From Oceanibacterium hippocampi (GTDB lineage Bacteria; Pseudomonadota; Alphaproteobacteria; Sneathiellales; Sneathiellaceae): 64,000 nucleotides of DNA. Positions 8,215 through 18,916 of this stretch are shown here, piece by piece. The position numbers were made by a program, and so were the translations under genes. Location of the stretch: assembly GCF_900172325.1 (NCBI RefSeq), contig NZ_FWFR01000002.1, positions 1 to 64,000 on the forward strand, written 5' to 3'. Numbering within the stretch: the first letter of the stretch is position 1; each line of letters begins with the position of its first letter. The notes beneath the pieces were generated by a model. It was not told the origin of the DNA. It worked only from the letters and a program-made list of their open reading frames with translations, and did not search any database.

Positions 8215-9681
8215 ATGCAGATCACGGAAACCAGCTCCGAAGGCTTGCGGCGCGAATACGCCGTCATCGTTTCGTCGAGCGACATCGAGTCCAAGATCAC
8301 CACGAAACTGGGCGAGCTGAAGGACAATATCCGGCTCCCCGGCTTCCGTCCCGGCAAGGTCCCGCTGGCCCTGCTGCGCCAGCGCTACGGAAAGTCCATC
8401 TTGGGCGAGGTGCTGGAGGAGACCGTCAACAGCACCAGCCAGCAGGCGCTGACCGACCAGGCCGTGCGCCCGGCGATGCAGCCGAAGATCGAGATCACCA
8501 AGTTCGACGAGGGCAGCGACCTCGAATACTCGATGGTCGTCGAGATCATGCCGGAGATCGAACCGACCGACTTCTCCAAGATCGCGCTCGAGAAGCTCGT
8601 CGTCGAGCCGTCGGACGCCGACCTCGACAAGGCGATCGATCAGATCGCCGGCGAGCAGAAGGTCTGGGAGCCGATCAAGCGGGCCCGCAAGGCACGCGAC
8701 GGCGACATGGCCGTCATCGACTTCAAGGGCACCGTCGACGGCGAGGCCTTCGACGGCGGCAGCGCCGAGGATTACGAGCTGGTGCTCGGTTCCAACAGCT
8801 TCATCCCGGGCTTCGAGGACCAGGTGATCGGCCTGAAGCCGGGCGAGGAGACCGACGTCAAGGTGACCTTCCCGGCCGACTACGGGGCAGAGAACCTGGC
8901 CGGCAAGGACGCGGTCTTCGCGGTCAAGGTGAAGGAACTGCGGGAAGGCAAGGCGGCCGAGGTCAATGACGAGTTCGCGGTCAATCTCGGGCTCGAGAAT
9001 CTTGCCGACCTGCGCGAGAAGGTGGCCGAGCGCCTGCGCGCCGATTTCGACGGGCTGAGCCGCCAGATCATCAAGCGGCGTCTGCTCGACAAGCTCGCCG
9101 AGGCGCACGATTTCGGCGTTCCGGCCGGGCTCGTCGACCAGGAATTCGACAGCATCTGGCACCAGTTCGAGCATGAGCTCGAGCACAGCGGCGAGACCAT
9201 CGCCGACCAGGAGCAGTCCGAGGAAGAGCTTCGCGGCGAGTATCGCGCGATCGCCGAGCGCCGGGTCCGGCTCGGCCTGCTGCTCTCCGAGGTCGGCACG
9301 ATCAACAACATCCAGGTCACCCAGGACGAGGTGACGCGGGCGATGATGAACGAGGCGCGGCGCTATCCCGGCCAGGAACGCCAGGTCGTCGAGTTCTTCC
9401 AGAGCAACCCGCAGGCCCAGGCCCAGCTTCGCGCGCCGCTGTTCGAGGACAAGGTCATCGACTTCGTTCTGGAGATGGCGAAGCTCGACGAGAAGAAGGT
9501 CACGGCCGAGGAGCTGATCGCGGCCAGCCAGGACGAGGAAGCGGCGGCGGCCGAGGCGGCCAAGCCGAAGAAGAAGGCCAAGGCGAAGGCCGCGCCGAAA
9601 AAGAAGGCGGCCAAGGCGAAGGCCGGCGACGACGCGGCGGCGGCGAAGGACGCGGGCGACAAGGAGGACGGCGCCGAGTGA
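8215..9681 (+). CDS. tig: Trigger factor (ribosome-associated chaperone and peptidyl-prolyl isomerase)
   Basis: A 488-residue trigger factor, the first chaperone met by nascent chains at the ribosome exit. The ribosome-docking signature GFRPGKVP is at 43-50. The FKBP-type isomerase domain lies around 160-245 (VIDFKGTVDGEAFDGG). The helical chaperone domain runs to about 445. The last 45 residues are a lysine/alanine-rich tail (PKKKAKAKAAPKKKAAKAK) absent from the E. coli protein of about 432 residues. ATG 8215 has AGGAAG at a good distance; an upstream in-frame start at 8125 would run through the tRNA. clpP follows by 86 bases. Confidence 0.97.
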   Translation: MQITETSSEGLRREYAVIVSSSDIESKITTKLGELKDNIRLPGFRPGKVPLALLRQRYGKSILGEVLEETVNSTSQQALTDQAVRPAMQPKIEITKFDEGSDLEYSMVVEIMPEIEPTDFSKIALEKLVVEPSDADLDKAIDQIAGEQKVWEPIKRARKARDGDMAVIDFKGTVDGEAFDGGSAEDYELVLGSNSFIPGFEDQVIGLKPGEETDVKVTFPADYGAENLAGKDAVFAVKVKELREGKAAEVNDEFAVNLGLENLADLREKVAERLRADFDGLSRQIIKRRLLDKLAEAHDFGVPAGLVDQEFDSIWHQFEHELEHSGETIADQEQSEEELRGEYRAIAERRVRLGLLLSEVGTINNIQVTQDEVTRAMMNEARRYPGQERQVVEFFQSNPQAQAQLRAPLFEDKVIDFVLEMAKLDEKKVTAEELIAASQDEEAAAAEAAKPKKKAKAKAAPKKKAAKAKAGDDAAAAKDAGDKEDGAE

Positions 9682-9767
9682 GCGGCGCCGGATTCCGCTC
9701 GCCAGCGGCGACGGTTTTCCCATATTAGGGTCTGACCCACCGAAACTCCGAAACGAGCTGAGCTGAC

Positions 9768-10397
9768 ATGAGCGACCTGGCCGATTTCACGATGAACACC
9801 CTGGTTCCGATGGTGGTCGAGCAGACCAACCGGGGGGAGCGCGCCTACGACATCTATTCGCGCCTCCTGAAGGAACGAATCATCTTTCTCGTCGGCCCGG
9901 TGCATGACGGGGTCGCAAGCCTGGTGACGGCGCAGTTGCTGTTCCTCGAGGCCGAGAATCCGAACAAGGACATCTCGCTCTACATCAACTCGCCGGGCGG
10001 CGTCGTTTCCTCCGGCCTCGCGATCTACGACACCATGCAGTACATCCGCCCGAAGGTCGCGACGCTGTGCATCGGCCAGGCCGCGTCGATGGGCTCGCTG
10101 CTGCTTGCCGCCGGCGACCCGGGCATGCGCTTCTCGCTGCCGAATGCCCGCATCATGGTTCACCAGCCCTCGGGCGGCGCCCAGGGCCAGGCCAGCGACA
10201 TCGAGATTCACGCCCGCGAGATTCTCGCGCTTCGGGCCCGGCTGAACGAGATCTACGCCAAGCATACCGGGCAGAAGGTGGACGCCATCGAGAAAGCCCT
10301 CGAGCGCGACCGCTTCATGACCCCGGAAGAGGCGAAGGAGTTCGGCCTGGTCGACGAGGTGGTCACGAGCCGCCCGACCCCGGTGAAGGAATCCTGA
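9768..10397 (+). CDS. clpP: ATP-dependent Clp protease proteolytic subunit
   Basis: A 209-residue serine peptidase forming the tetradecameric barrel that degrades substrates unfolded by ClpX or ClpA. The catalytic triad is Ser107 (GQAASMG), His132 (MVHQP) and Asp181 (ERDRFM). The segment [10 protein letters not shown] and the length are standard for ClpP. It lies between tig and clpX in the usual alphaproteobacterial order. A TATTAG hexamer (9723-9728) upstream could be a -10, but no good -35 is visible. A strong hairpin follows the gene (10419-10457). Confidence 0.98.
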   Translation: MSDLADFTMNTLVPMVVEQTNRGERAYDIYSRLLKERIIFLVGPVHDGVASLVTAQLLFLEAENPNKDISLYINSPGGVVSSGLAIYDTMQYIRPKVATLCIGQAASMGSLLLAAGDPGMRFSLPNARIMVHQPSGGAQGQASDIEIHAREILALRARLNEIYAKHTGQKVDAIEKALERDRFMTPEEAKEFGLVDEVVTSRPTPVKES

Positions 10398-10418
10398 TCC
10401 GGCGAATTTCACGCCGGT

Positions 10419-10457
10419 TTCCCGGCCCCTGCCGCTTGACGCGGAGGGGGGCCGGGG
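10419..10457 (+). terminator. GC-rich hairpin between clpP and clpX (possible terminator or attenuator)
   Basis: The arms CCCGGCCCCT and AGGGGGGCCGGG, plus inner CCGC/GCGG, form a strong stem closing on TTGAC. No U-run follows, so it is not a classic intrinsic terminator. The loop contains TTGACG (10436-10441), which with CATATC at 10459-10464 (17-base spacing) could be the clpX promoter. The hairpin is clear; both roles are inference. Confidence 0.45.
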
Positions 10458-10587
10458 ACATATCGCTCGCGTACACGGCCGTTAGCCCAATTTTAAGGCC
10501 GTCCCACTATCATGATGCATGATGAACATGCGGTGGAACACGACCCTGTGTCCCGTGCCCGTCGGGGCCGAAATGGGTTGTGGCCGC

Positions 10588-10615
10588 GCCTTGGCGGAGG
10601 CTAAGATGCCAAGGC
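10588..10615 (+). promoter_or_regulatory. Perfect 8-bp inverted repeat in the clpX leader
   Basis: GCCTTGGC at 10588-10595 and GCCAAGGC at 10608-10615 form a perfect 8-bp stem with a 12-base loop, ending 22 bases before ATG 10638. It could be an mRNA hairpin affecting clpX translation or stability, or an operator. The structure is seen directly; the function is unknown. Confidence 0.5.
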
Positions 10616-10637
10616 TTTCTCAAAGATCGGAGTACCC

Positions 10638-11906
10638 ATGACCAAGCTAAGCGGCGGGGATTCGAAAAACACCTTGTACTGCTCGTTCTGTGGAAAGAGC
10701 CAGCATGAGGTCCGCAAGCTTATCGCAGGTCCGACCGTGTTCATTTGCGATGAATGCGTCGAACTTTGCATGGATATCATCCGCGAGGAGCACAAGAGCA
10801 CGCTCGTGAAGACCCGCGACGGGGTGCCGTCGCCGCAGGAAATCGCGAAGGTGCTCGACGATTACGTGATCGGCCAGAACCACGCCAAGCGCGTGCTGTC
10901 GGTCGCGGTGCACAATCACTACAAGCGGCTGAACCATTCGGCGAAGAACAACGACGTCGAACTCGCCAAGTCGAACATCCTCCTGGTCGGCCCGACCGGC
11001 TGCGGCAAGACGCTTCTGGCGCAGACGCTGGCCCGGATCCTCGAGGTGCCGTTCACGATGGCCGACGCCACGACCCTCACGGAGGCGGGCTACGTGGGCG
11101 AGGATGTCGAGAACATCATCCTCAAGCTCCTGCAGTCGGCCGACTACAATGTCGAGCGGGCGCAGCGCGGCATCGTCTATATCGACGAGGTCGACAAGAT
11201 CAGCCGCAAGTCGGACAATCCCTCGATCACCCGCGACGTGTCGGGCGAGGGCGTCCAGCAGGCCCTGCTGAAGATCATGGAAGGCACGGTCGCCTCGGTT
11301 CCGCCGCAGGGCGGGCGCAAGCATCCGCAGCAGGAGTTCCTGCAGGTCGACACGACCAACATCCTGTTCATCTGCGGCGGCGCCTTCGCCGGGCTGGAGA
11401 AGATCATCTCGGCCCGCGGCGAGAGCAAGTCGATCGGCTTCGGCGCCGACGTGCGCTCCGCCGACGAGCGCAAGACCGGTGATATCCTGCGCGAGGTCGA
11501 GCCCGAGGATCTGCTGAAGTTCGGCCTGATCCCGGAATTCGTCGGCCGCCTGCCGGTGGTCGCGACCCTCAGCGACCTCGACGAGGAAGCCCTGGTCGAG
11601 ATCCTGAGCCGCCCGAAGAACGCCCTGGTCAAGCAGTACCAGCGCCTGTTCGAGATGGAGGACGTGCATCTCTCGTTCACCGAGGATGCGCTGAAGTCGA
11701 TCTCGTCGAAGGCCATCATGCGCAAGACCGGTGCCCGCGGGCTGCGGTCGATCATGGAAGGCATCCTTCTCGACTCGATGTTCGACCTGCCGTCGCTCGA
11801 AGGCGTGGAAGAGGTCGTCATCAACCGCGAGGTGGTCGAGGGCAACGCCCAGCCGCTCTATATCTACGCCGACCGCAAGCGCGAGGACGCAAGCACTAGC
11901 GCCTGA
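10638..11906 (+). CDS. clpX: ATP-dependent Clp protease ATP-binding subunit ClpX
   Basis: A 422-residue AAA+ unfoldase that delivers substrates to ClpP. The N-terminal C4 zinc-binding domain uses Cys15, Cys18, Cys37 and Cys40. Walker A GPTGCGKT is at 118-125 and Walker B is [10 protein letters not shown]. Pore and sensor motifs (including GYVGEDVE and TGARGLRSI) are present. Length matches the family (about 420). The 240-base clpP-clpX gap contains the hairpin at 10419-10457, a palindrome at 10588-10615 and a 40-codon upstream frame whose stop overlaps the clpX start (ATGA). In alphaproteobacteria ClpXP turns over cell-cycle regulators. Confidence 0.98.
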   Translation: MTKLSGGDSKNTLYCSFCGKSQHEVRKLIAGPTVFICDECVELCMDIIREEHKSTLVKTRDGVPSPQEIAKVLDDYVIGQNHAKRVLSVAVHNHYKRLNHSAKNNDVELAKSNILLVGPTGCGKTLLAQTLARILEVPFTMADATTLTEAGYVGEDVENIILKLLQSADYNVERAQRGIVYIDEVDKISRKSDNPSITRDVSGEGVQQALLKIMEGTVASVPPQGGRKHPQQEFLQVDTTNILFICGGAFAGLEKIISARGESKSIGFGADVRSADERKTGDILREVEPEDLLKFGLIPEFVGRLPVVATLSDLDEEALVEILSRPKNALVKQYQRLFEMEDVHLSFTEDALKSISSKAIMRKTGARGLRSIMEGILLDSMFDLPSLEGVEEVVINREVVEGNAQPLYIYADRKREDASTSA

Positions 11907-11919
11907 TCGGGGGCGAACG

Positions 11920-11949
11920 CTTGAAGCCGGGCGGTCGCGTCGTTATCTG
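11920..11949 (+). promoter_or_regulatory. Heat-shock (RpoH/sigma-32-like) promoter of lon
   Basis: CTTG at 11920-11923, an 18-base spacer, then GTTATCTG at 11942-11949. This fits the alphaproteobacterial RpoH consensus CTTG-N17/18-CYTATNTG at all but one position. The same bases read as a sigma-70-like pair, TTGAAG-N17-TATCTG. It lies 92 bases before lon, a known heat-shock gene. Confidence 0.65.
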
Positions 11950-12041
11950 TGCCTTAGTACTTCTCCCCGGGACCGGCTGTCCGAGCCGCCGAGAGGTGGC
12001 AGTCGTGACGGCGGCCGGTCCGGACCAGTAAGGGAAATTTC

Positions 12042-14456
<2,415 letters not shown>

Positions 14457-14466
14457 ACGTCGGAAC

Positions 14467-14508
14467 AGGATTCTGCCGGCTCAAAATCGGCAGAATCCTG
14501 CCGATTTT
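14467..14508 (+). terminator. Terminator of lon with an overlapping alternative hairpin
   Basis: The terminator stem is AAAATCGGCAG (14483-14493), loop AATC, CTGCCGATTTT (14498-14508): a perfect 11-bp stem ending in T residues. The first arm also belongs to a second perfect 12-bp stem, AGGATTCTGCCG (14467-14478) with CGGCAGAATCCT (14488-14499). The two stems are mutually exclusive. The upstream arm starts 10 bases after the lon stop codon, within reach of a terminating ribosome. Confidence 0.85.
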
Positions 14509-14511
14509 CCT

Positions 14512-14540
14512 TTGACGGCCTGCGGCCTTCAGACTAGTGT
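14512..14540 (+). promoter_or_regulatory. Promoter of hupB
   Basis: TTGACG at 14512-14517 and TAGTGT at 14535-14540 are separated by exactly 17 bases, just after the lon terminator and 60 bases before the hupB start. Good sigma-70-type match. Confidence 0.7.
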
Positions 14541-14600
14541 TACCTGCCTTTTGAGCATCGAAACTGCCAAGCTCATATATCTGAACAAAGGGGGCACAAC

Positions 14601-14873
14601 GTGAACAAGAACGATCTCGTCGCGCGCGTATCGACCACGGCCGACATCTCCAAGGCCGATGCCGCCAAGGCGGTTGACGCGGTGTTCGACTCCATCGCCG
14701 ACGCCCTGAAGGGCGGCGATGAGGTCCGTCTTGTCGGCTTCGGTACCTTCAGTGTTGCCGCGCGCGCAGCTTCCGAAGGCCGCAATCCGCGGACGGGTGA
14801 GAAAATCCAGATTCCGGCCTCCAAGCAGCCGAAATTCAAGGCCGGCAAGGGCCTGAAGGACGCCGTCAACTAA
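14601..14873 (+). CDS. hupB: DNA-binding protein HU-beta
   Basis: A 90-residue histone-like protein that bends and compacts DNA. The N-terminus MNKNDLVARVS, the GFGTFSV strand, and the DNA-intercalating arm with the RNPRTG signature (about 61-66) are standard HU features, and the length is exact for the family. The start is GTG 14601, preceded by AAAGGGGG. Position downstream of lon is common in proteobacteria. It has its own promoter, and a strong hairpin follows at 14898-14924. Confidence 0.97.
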   Translation: MNKNDLVARVSTTADISKADAAKAVDAVFDSIADALKGGDEVRLVGFGTFSVAARAASEGRNPRTGEKIQIPASKQPKFKAGKGLKDAVN

Positions 14874-14897
14874 AACGGTTTCTCCTTATCGCGACGT

Positions 14898-14924
14898 GCC
14901 GACCGCCCGTGACGGGCGGTCGGC
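14898..14924 (+). terminator. Hairpin downstream of hupB (likely transcription end or mRNA-protecting structure)
   Basis: GCCGACCGCCCG (14898-14909) and CGGGCGGTCGGC (14913-14924) form a perfect 12-bp stem with loop TGA, 24 bases after the hupB stop. There is no T-run directly after it, so intrinsic termination is less certain than a stabilising 3' structure. Confidence 0.6.
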
Positions 14925-14976
14925 GCTCACGCGTGTTGCGAGCGGCAGTGTGCCGTTATTTTTTTACGCATATCGC

Positions 14977-15052
14977 GGGCGGTTAGCTCAGTTGGTAGAG
15001 CGTCTCGTTTACACCGAGAGGGTCGGCAGTTCGAGCCTGTCACCGCCCACCA
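14977..15052 (+). tRNA. tRNA-Val (anticodon UAC)
   Basis: A 76-base tRNA with encoded CCA. The acceptor GGGCGGT pairs with ACCGCCC; the anticodon stem TCTCG/CGAGA holds TTTACAC, anticodon TAC; D-arm AGCTCAGTTGGTAGAGC and T-loop TTCGAGC are normal. Confidence 0.97.
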
Positions 15053-15129
15053 GATCGCCTGTTCCGGCGGCCTGAAGACGGCCCGATACCAGGGCGGCAA
15101 CAAGTTGAACTAAAAGGCAATCTTGTTGC

Positions 15130-15158
15130 TTGACAGCTTTCGGGCAAGGCACTAGAAA
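15130..15158 (+). promoter_or_regulatory. Promoter of tRNA-Asp
   Basis: A perfect -35 TTGACA (15130-15135), a 17-base spacer and TAGAAA (15153-15158). The tRNA begins 18 bases after the -10. This is the best sigma-70-type promoter in the window. Confidence 0.8.
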
Positions 15159-15175
15159 GCGGGCTCCCGGCGCAC

Positions 15176-15252
15176 GGGGGTGTAGCTCAGTTGGTTAGAG
15201 CGCTGGCCTGTCACGCCAGAGGCCGCGGGTTCGAGTCCCGTCACTCCCGCCA
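15176..15252 (+). tRNA. tRNA-Asp (anticodon GUC)
   Basis: A 77-base tRNA with encoded CCA. The acceptor GGGGGTG pairs with CACTCCC (one G-U), the discriminator is G, and the anticodon stem CTGGC/GCCAG holds CTGTCAC, anticodon GTC. The bases after it, 15253-15592 (340 bases), contain no gene I can support, only the nuo promoter region near the end. Confidence 0.97.
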
Positions 15253-15488
15253 CTTTCCCCGCCCGCCGGTCGATTGCAGATCGCCAAGACAGCCCGACAC
15301 CGTCAAGGCTCAGCGCCGGCCGGCGGGGCCGGGTCAGTATCCCGTATCCGGCGGCGCCCACAGTCAGCGAATGCGTCCAGTCCAGCTTCCAGATCCGGTT
15401 CCGGCAGTCGTCGCGGTGGCGGCGCCAGGGGCCGTCGATCGCCCGGAATTCGGCGCTGCAACAGACGCTTCGACCGGCCATTCCGGCC

Positions 15489-15517
15489 TTCCCATTGCAG
15501 AGTCCGCTGACTATACT
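15489..15517 (+). promoter_or_regulatory. Candidate promoter of the nuo operon
   Basis: TATACT at 15512-15517 is a near-consensus -10; TTCCCA at 15489-15494, 17 bases upstream, is a weak -35. It lies 75 bases before nuoA, in the only gene-free stretch over 300 bases in the window. Match by eye only. Confidence 0.5.
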
Positions 15518-15592
15518 GCGGCCGCGAAATACGCGGGCGGCACCGGACCTTGTCCAGTGTCCTTTTTCTGACGACCGGAGCTTCGCGTCTCA

Positions 15593-15958
15593 ATGGAAGC
15601 CTTGCTGCAAGAATACCTGCCGATCCTGGTTTTTCTGGCGATCGCCGTCGGCCTTGCGGCCGTTATCGTCGCGGCCTCCTACATCGTTGCCCGGCAGAAT
15701 CCGGACCAGGAAAAGCTGTCGCCCTACGAATGCGGATTCGAGCCCTTCAGCGACGCGCGCAACCAGTTCGATGTCCGCTTCTACCTGGTCGCGATCCTGT
15801 TCATCATTTTCGACCTCGAGGTCGCCTTCCTGTTTCCCTGGGCGATCTCGCTCGGTGAGATCGGCGTGTTCGGCTTCTGGTCGATGATGGTGTTCCTCGG
15901 GATCCTCACCATCGGCTTCATTTACGAGTGGAAGAAGGGAGCCCTGGAATGGGAGTAG
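15593..15958 (+). CDS. nuoA: NADH-quinone oxidoreductase subunit A
   Basis: A 121-residue inner-membrane subunit of respiratory complex I with three hydrophobic helices (about 8-30, 62-85 and 90-112). The conserved loop PYECGFEPF near 44-52, containing the functionally important Cys, faces the quinone channel. First gene of a complete nuoA-N operon in canonical order. The start is ATG 15593 with a CCGGAG site slightly far upstream. The end overlaps the nuoB start by 10 bases. Confidence 0.97.
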   Translation: MEALLQEYLPILVFLAIAVGLAAVIVAASYIVARQNPDQEKLSPYECGFEPFSDARNQFDVRFYLVAILFIIFDLEVAFLFPWAISLGEIGVFGFWSMMVFLGILTIGFIYEWKKGALEWE

Positions 15959-16509
15959 GAGCCACGCCGCAGACCGGTCCCGAAACGACCGCTCCGGACC
16001 GGGCGCCGAACGATCAGGACGCCTTTTTCCGCGGCCTCAACGAGGAACTTTCCGACAAGGGCTTCCTGGTTACCCAGGCCGACAAGCTGGTCAACTGGGC
16101 GCGTACCGGCTCGCTCTGGCCGATGACCTTCGGGCTTGCCTGTTGCGCGGTCGAAATGATGCATGCCTACATGCCGCGCTACGATCTCGAGCGCTTCGGC
16201 ATCGTCCCGCGCGGCTCGCCACGGCAGTCCGACGTGATGATCGTGGCCGGCACGCTGACCAACAAGATGGCGCCGGCGCTCCGCAAGGTCTACGACCAGA
16301 TGCCGGAGCCGCGCTACGTGATCTCGATGGGGTCCTGCGCCAACGGCGGTGGCTACTACCACTATTCCTATTCGGTGGTTCGTGGCTGCGATCGCATCGT
16401 GCCGGTCGATATCTACGTTCCAGGCTGTCCGCCGACGGCGGAGGCGCTGGTCTACGGCATTCTCCAGTTGCAGCGGAAGATCCGCCGCACCGGCACCATT
16501 ACCCGCTGA
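15949..16509 (+). CDS. nuoB: NADH-quinone oxidoreductase subunit B
   Basis: A 186-residue subunit that holds the terminal 4Fe-4S cluster N2, which passes electrons to quinone. The ligands are Cys65 and Cys66 (LACCAVEM), Cys130 (MGSCANGG) and Cys160 (VPGCPPT). ATG 15949 is chosen because it lies inside the nuoA end, giving tight coupling; an in-frame start at 15928 adds seven unlikely residues. The N-terminal 25 residues are a variable Pro/Thr-rich extension. It works at the junction of the peripheral and membrane arms. Confidence 0.97.
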   Translation: MGVGATPQTGPETTAPDRAPNDQDAFFRGLNEELSDKGFLVTQADKLVNWARTGSLWPMTFGLACCAVEMMHAYMPRYDLERFGIVPRGSPRQSDVMIVAGTLTNKMAPALRKVYDQMPEPRYVISMGSCANGGGYYHYSYSVVRGCDRIVPVDIYVPGCPPTAEALVYGILQLQRKIRRTGTITR

Positions 16510-16530
16510 CCAGAGCGATCAGGCAAACCG

Positions 16531-17139
16531 ATGAGCGAAGCCCTGCAGGAACTTGGCGAATACGTCGCCGCCGCCTTGCCGCAAGACGTGAGCGAGACCC
16601 GTGTCGCCTTCGGCGAACTGGCGCTGGTCGTGCCGCGCGACGCGATCGTCCGGGTCCTGACCTTCCTGCGCGACGATTCGAACTGCAAGTTCACCATGCT
16701 GGTCGACCTCTGCGGCGTCGACTATCCGGATGAGCGCGAGCGATTCGAGGTCGTCTACAATCTGCTGAGCGTGCATCACAACCAGCGGATCCGGGTCAAG
16801 TGCCGGACCGACGAGGCGTCGCCGGTGCCGAGCGTGATCGGCGTCCATTCCGCCGCCGACTGGTTCGAGCGCGAGGCCTGGGACCTTTACGGGATCCTCT
16901 TCTCCGGCCATCCGGACCTGCGCCGGCTGCTCACCGACTACGGCTTCGAAGGCCACCCGATGCGCAAGGACTTCCCGCTCACCGGTTATGTCGAGGTCCG
17001 CTACGACGACGAACAGAAGCGCGTCGTCTACGAGCCCGTGAAGCTGACCCAGGAATTCCGCCGCTTCGACTTCATGAGCCCGTGGGAGGGACCGGACTAC
17101 GTCCTGCCCGGCGACGAGAAGGCGGAGGAGAAGGTCTGA
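16531..17139 (+). CDS. nuoC: NADH-quinone oxidoreductase subunit C
   Basis: A 202-residue peripheral-arm subunit. The family signature [21 protein letters not shown] and the motif [35 protein letters not shown] are present. C and D are separate genes, as is usual in alphaproteobacteria, not fused as in E. coli. The stop TGA shares its last base with the nuoD ATG. Confidence 0.97.
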   Translation: MSEALQELGEYVAAALPQDVSETRVAFGELALVVPRDAIVRVLTFLRDDSNCKFTMLVDLCGVDYPDERERFEVVYNLLSVHHNQRIRVKCRTDEASPVPSVIGVHSAADWFEREAWDLYGILFSGHPDLRRLLTDYGFEGHPMRKDFPLTGYVEVRYDDEQKRVVYEPVKLTQEFRRFDFMSPWEGPDYVLPGDEKAEEKV

Positions 17140-18317
17140 TGGCCGAGGTCCAGATCAAGAACTACACGATGAACTTCGGCCCGCAGCATCCGGCCGCGCA
17201 CGGCGTGCTGCGCCTCGTGATGGAACTCGACGGCGAGGTCGTGGAACGCTGCGACCCGCATATCGGCCTGCTCCACCGGGGCACCGAGAAGCTGATCGAA
17301 TACAAGACCTACCTCCAGGCGATGCCGTATTTCGATCGCCTCGACTATGTCTCGATGCTTTGCCAGGAACATGCCTTCGTGCTCGCGGCCGAGAAGCTGC
17401 TGGAACTCGAGGTGCCGATCCGGGCCAAGTACCTCCGGGTGCTGTTCAGCGAGATCACCCGCATCCTCAATCACATCCTGAACGTCACCGCGCAGGCGAT
17501 GGACGTGGGCGCGACGACGCCGATGCTCTGGGGCTTCGAGGAGCGCGAGCGCCTCATGGCCTTCTACGAGCGCGTCTCCGGCGCCCGAATGCATGCGGCC
17601 TGGTTCCGCATCGGCGGTGTCCACCAGGACATGCCGGCCGGCATGGACGCCGATATCCTGAAATTCTGCGACGACTTCCCGCAGATCATCGACGATATCG
17701 AGGTCCTGCTGACCGAGAACCGGATCTTCCGCCAGCGCAACGTCGATATCGGCGTGGTCACCGAGGCCGAGGCGCTCGATCGCGGCTTCACCGGGCCGAT
17801 GCTGCGCTCGGCCGGGGTCGCCTGGGACATCCGCAAGGCCGAACCCTACGAGGTCTACGACCGGATGGACTTCGACATCCCGGTCGGCAAGAACGGCGAC
17901 TGCTTCGATCGCTACCTGATCCGCCTCGAGGAAATGCGCCAGTCGCTCCGGATCATGCGGCAGTGCCTCGAGCAGATGCCGACCGGACCGGTGATGGCCG
18001 ACGCGCCGCGCATCGTGCCGCCGCGCCGGGCCGACATGAAGCATTCGATGGAAGCGCTGATCAACCACTTCAAGCTCTATACCGAGGGCTGCCACGTGCC
18101 GGCGGGCGAGACCTACACGGCGGTCGAGGCACCGAAGGGCGAGTTCGGCGTGTTCCTGGTCTCCGACGGCGGCAACAAGCCCTATCGCTGCAAGATCCGG
18201 GCGCCCGGCTTCGCCCATCTGCAGGCCCTCGATTTCATGTGCAAGGGCCATTTGCTGGCCGATGCGGCGGCCGTGCTCGGCAGCCAGGATATCGTCTTCG
18301 GCGAGGTCGACCGATGA
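17139..18317 (+). CDS. nuoD: NADH-quinone oxidoreductase subunit D
   Basis: A 392-residue subunit related to the hydrogenase large subunit that lines the quinone pocket with NuoB. It begins with the diagnostic [15 protein letters not shown] and has the [12 protein letters not shown] segment with the quinone-site His. ATG 17139 overlaps the nuoC stop by one base; long in-frame upstream extensions are spurious. It ends four bases into nuoE (ATGA junction). Nothing is missing. Confidence 0.97.
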   Translation: MAEVQIKNYTMNFGPQHPAAHGVLRLVMELDGEVVERCDPHIGLLHRGTEKLIEYKTYLQAMPYFDRLDYVSMLCQEHAFVLAAEKLLELEVPIRAKYLRVLFSEITRILNHILNVTAQAMDVGATTPMLWGFEERERLMAFYERVSGARMHAAWFRIGGVHQDMPAGMDADILKFCDDFPQIIDDIEVLLTENRIFRQRNVDIGVVTEAEALDRGFTGPMLRSAGVAWDIRKAEPYEVYDRMDFDIPVGKNGDCFDRYLIRLEEMRQSLRIMRQCLEQMPTGPVMADAPRIVPPRRADMKHSMEALINHFKLYTEGCHVPAGETYTAVEAPKGEFGVFLVSDGGNKPYRCKIRAPGFAHLQALDFMCKGHLLADAAAVLGSQDIVFGEVDR

Positions 18318-18916
18318 GTGCAACGACTGAGGCGGCCGCGCCGTTCGCCTTCACGGCGGAGAACCTGGCGCTCGCCAAGAAGCATATCGCGAAATACCCG
18401 GAAGGCCGGCAGGCCAGCGCGGTGCTGCCGCTGCTCGATCTCGCGCAGCGCCAGAACGACAATTACCTGAGCCAGGAGGCGATTCGGCATGTCGCCTCGA
18501 TGCTCGACATGCCGTTCATCCGCGTCTGGGAAGTCGCGACCTTCTACACGATGTTCAACCTCGTGCCGGTCGGGAAGCACTTCCTGCAACTCTGCCGGAC
18601 CACGCCCTGCTGGCTGCGCGGCTCGGACGCGCTCGAGAAGGTGATTCGCGACAAGCTCGGCATCCGTTCCGGCGAGACCACCGCCGATGGCCAGTTCAGC
18701 CTGCTCGAGGTCGAATGCCTCGGCGGTTGCGTGAACGCGCCGGTCGTGCAGATCAACGACGATTATTACGAGGACCTGACGCCGGAGAGCTTCGAGGCGG
18801 TCCTCGATGCGCTGGCGCGCGGCGAGAAGCCGCCGCACGGTCCGCAGGTCAAACGGCTGAATTCGGCGCCCGAGGGCGACCGCACGACGCTTCTGGAAGA
18901 GGCGGGGGAAGGGTGA
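18314..18916 (+). CDS. nuoE: NADH-quinone oxidoreductase subunit E
   Basis: A 200-residue thioredoxin-like subunit of the NADH-oxidising module carrying 2Fe-2S cluster N1a. The ligands are Cys94, Cys99, Cys135 and Cys139 (CRTTPC and CLGGC). The start overlaps the nuoD stop by four bases, and its stop shares a base with nuoF. The tail after residue 175 is extended and charged, and is variable in the family. Confidence 0.97.
   Translation: MSATTEAAAPFAFTAENLALAKKHIAKYPEGRQASAVLPLLDLAQRQNDNYLSQEAIRHVASMLDMPFIRVWEVATFYTMFNLVPVGKHFLQLCRTTPCWLRGSDALEKVIRDKLGIRSGETTADGQFSLLEVECLGGCVNAPVVQINDDYYEDLTPESFEAVLDALARGEKPPHGPQVKRLNSAPEGDRTTLLEEAGEG

Noticed and set aside
9665-9687. GGCGCC-based inverted repeat at the tig stop codon as a terminator
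   Set aside because: The short palindromic arms overlap the stop codon and lack a T-run; it is likely a chance product of high GC.
15152-15481. Minus-strand ORF containing VTGLEPAASGVTGQRSNQLSY
   Set aside because: This string is the well-known false translation of the antisense of tRNA-Asp, which lies at 15176-15252. The rest of the frame has no recognisable domain.
15253-15592. Possible small gene in the 340-base gap between tRNA-Asp and nuoA
   Set aside because: Plus-strand frames here have no ribosome site, no recognisable motif and proline/arginine-biased composition; only the TATACT promoter element is supportable.
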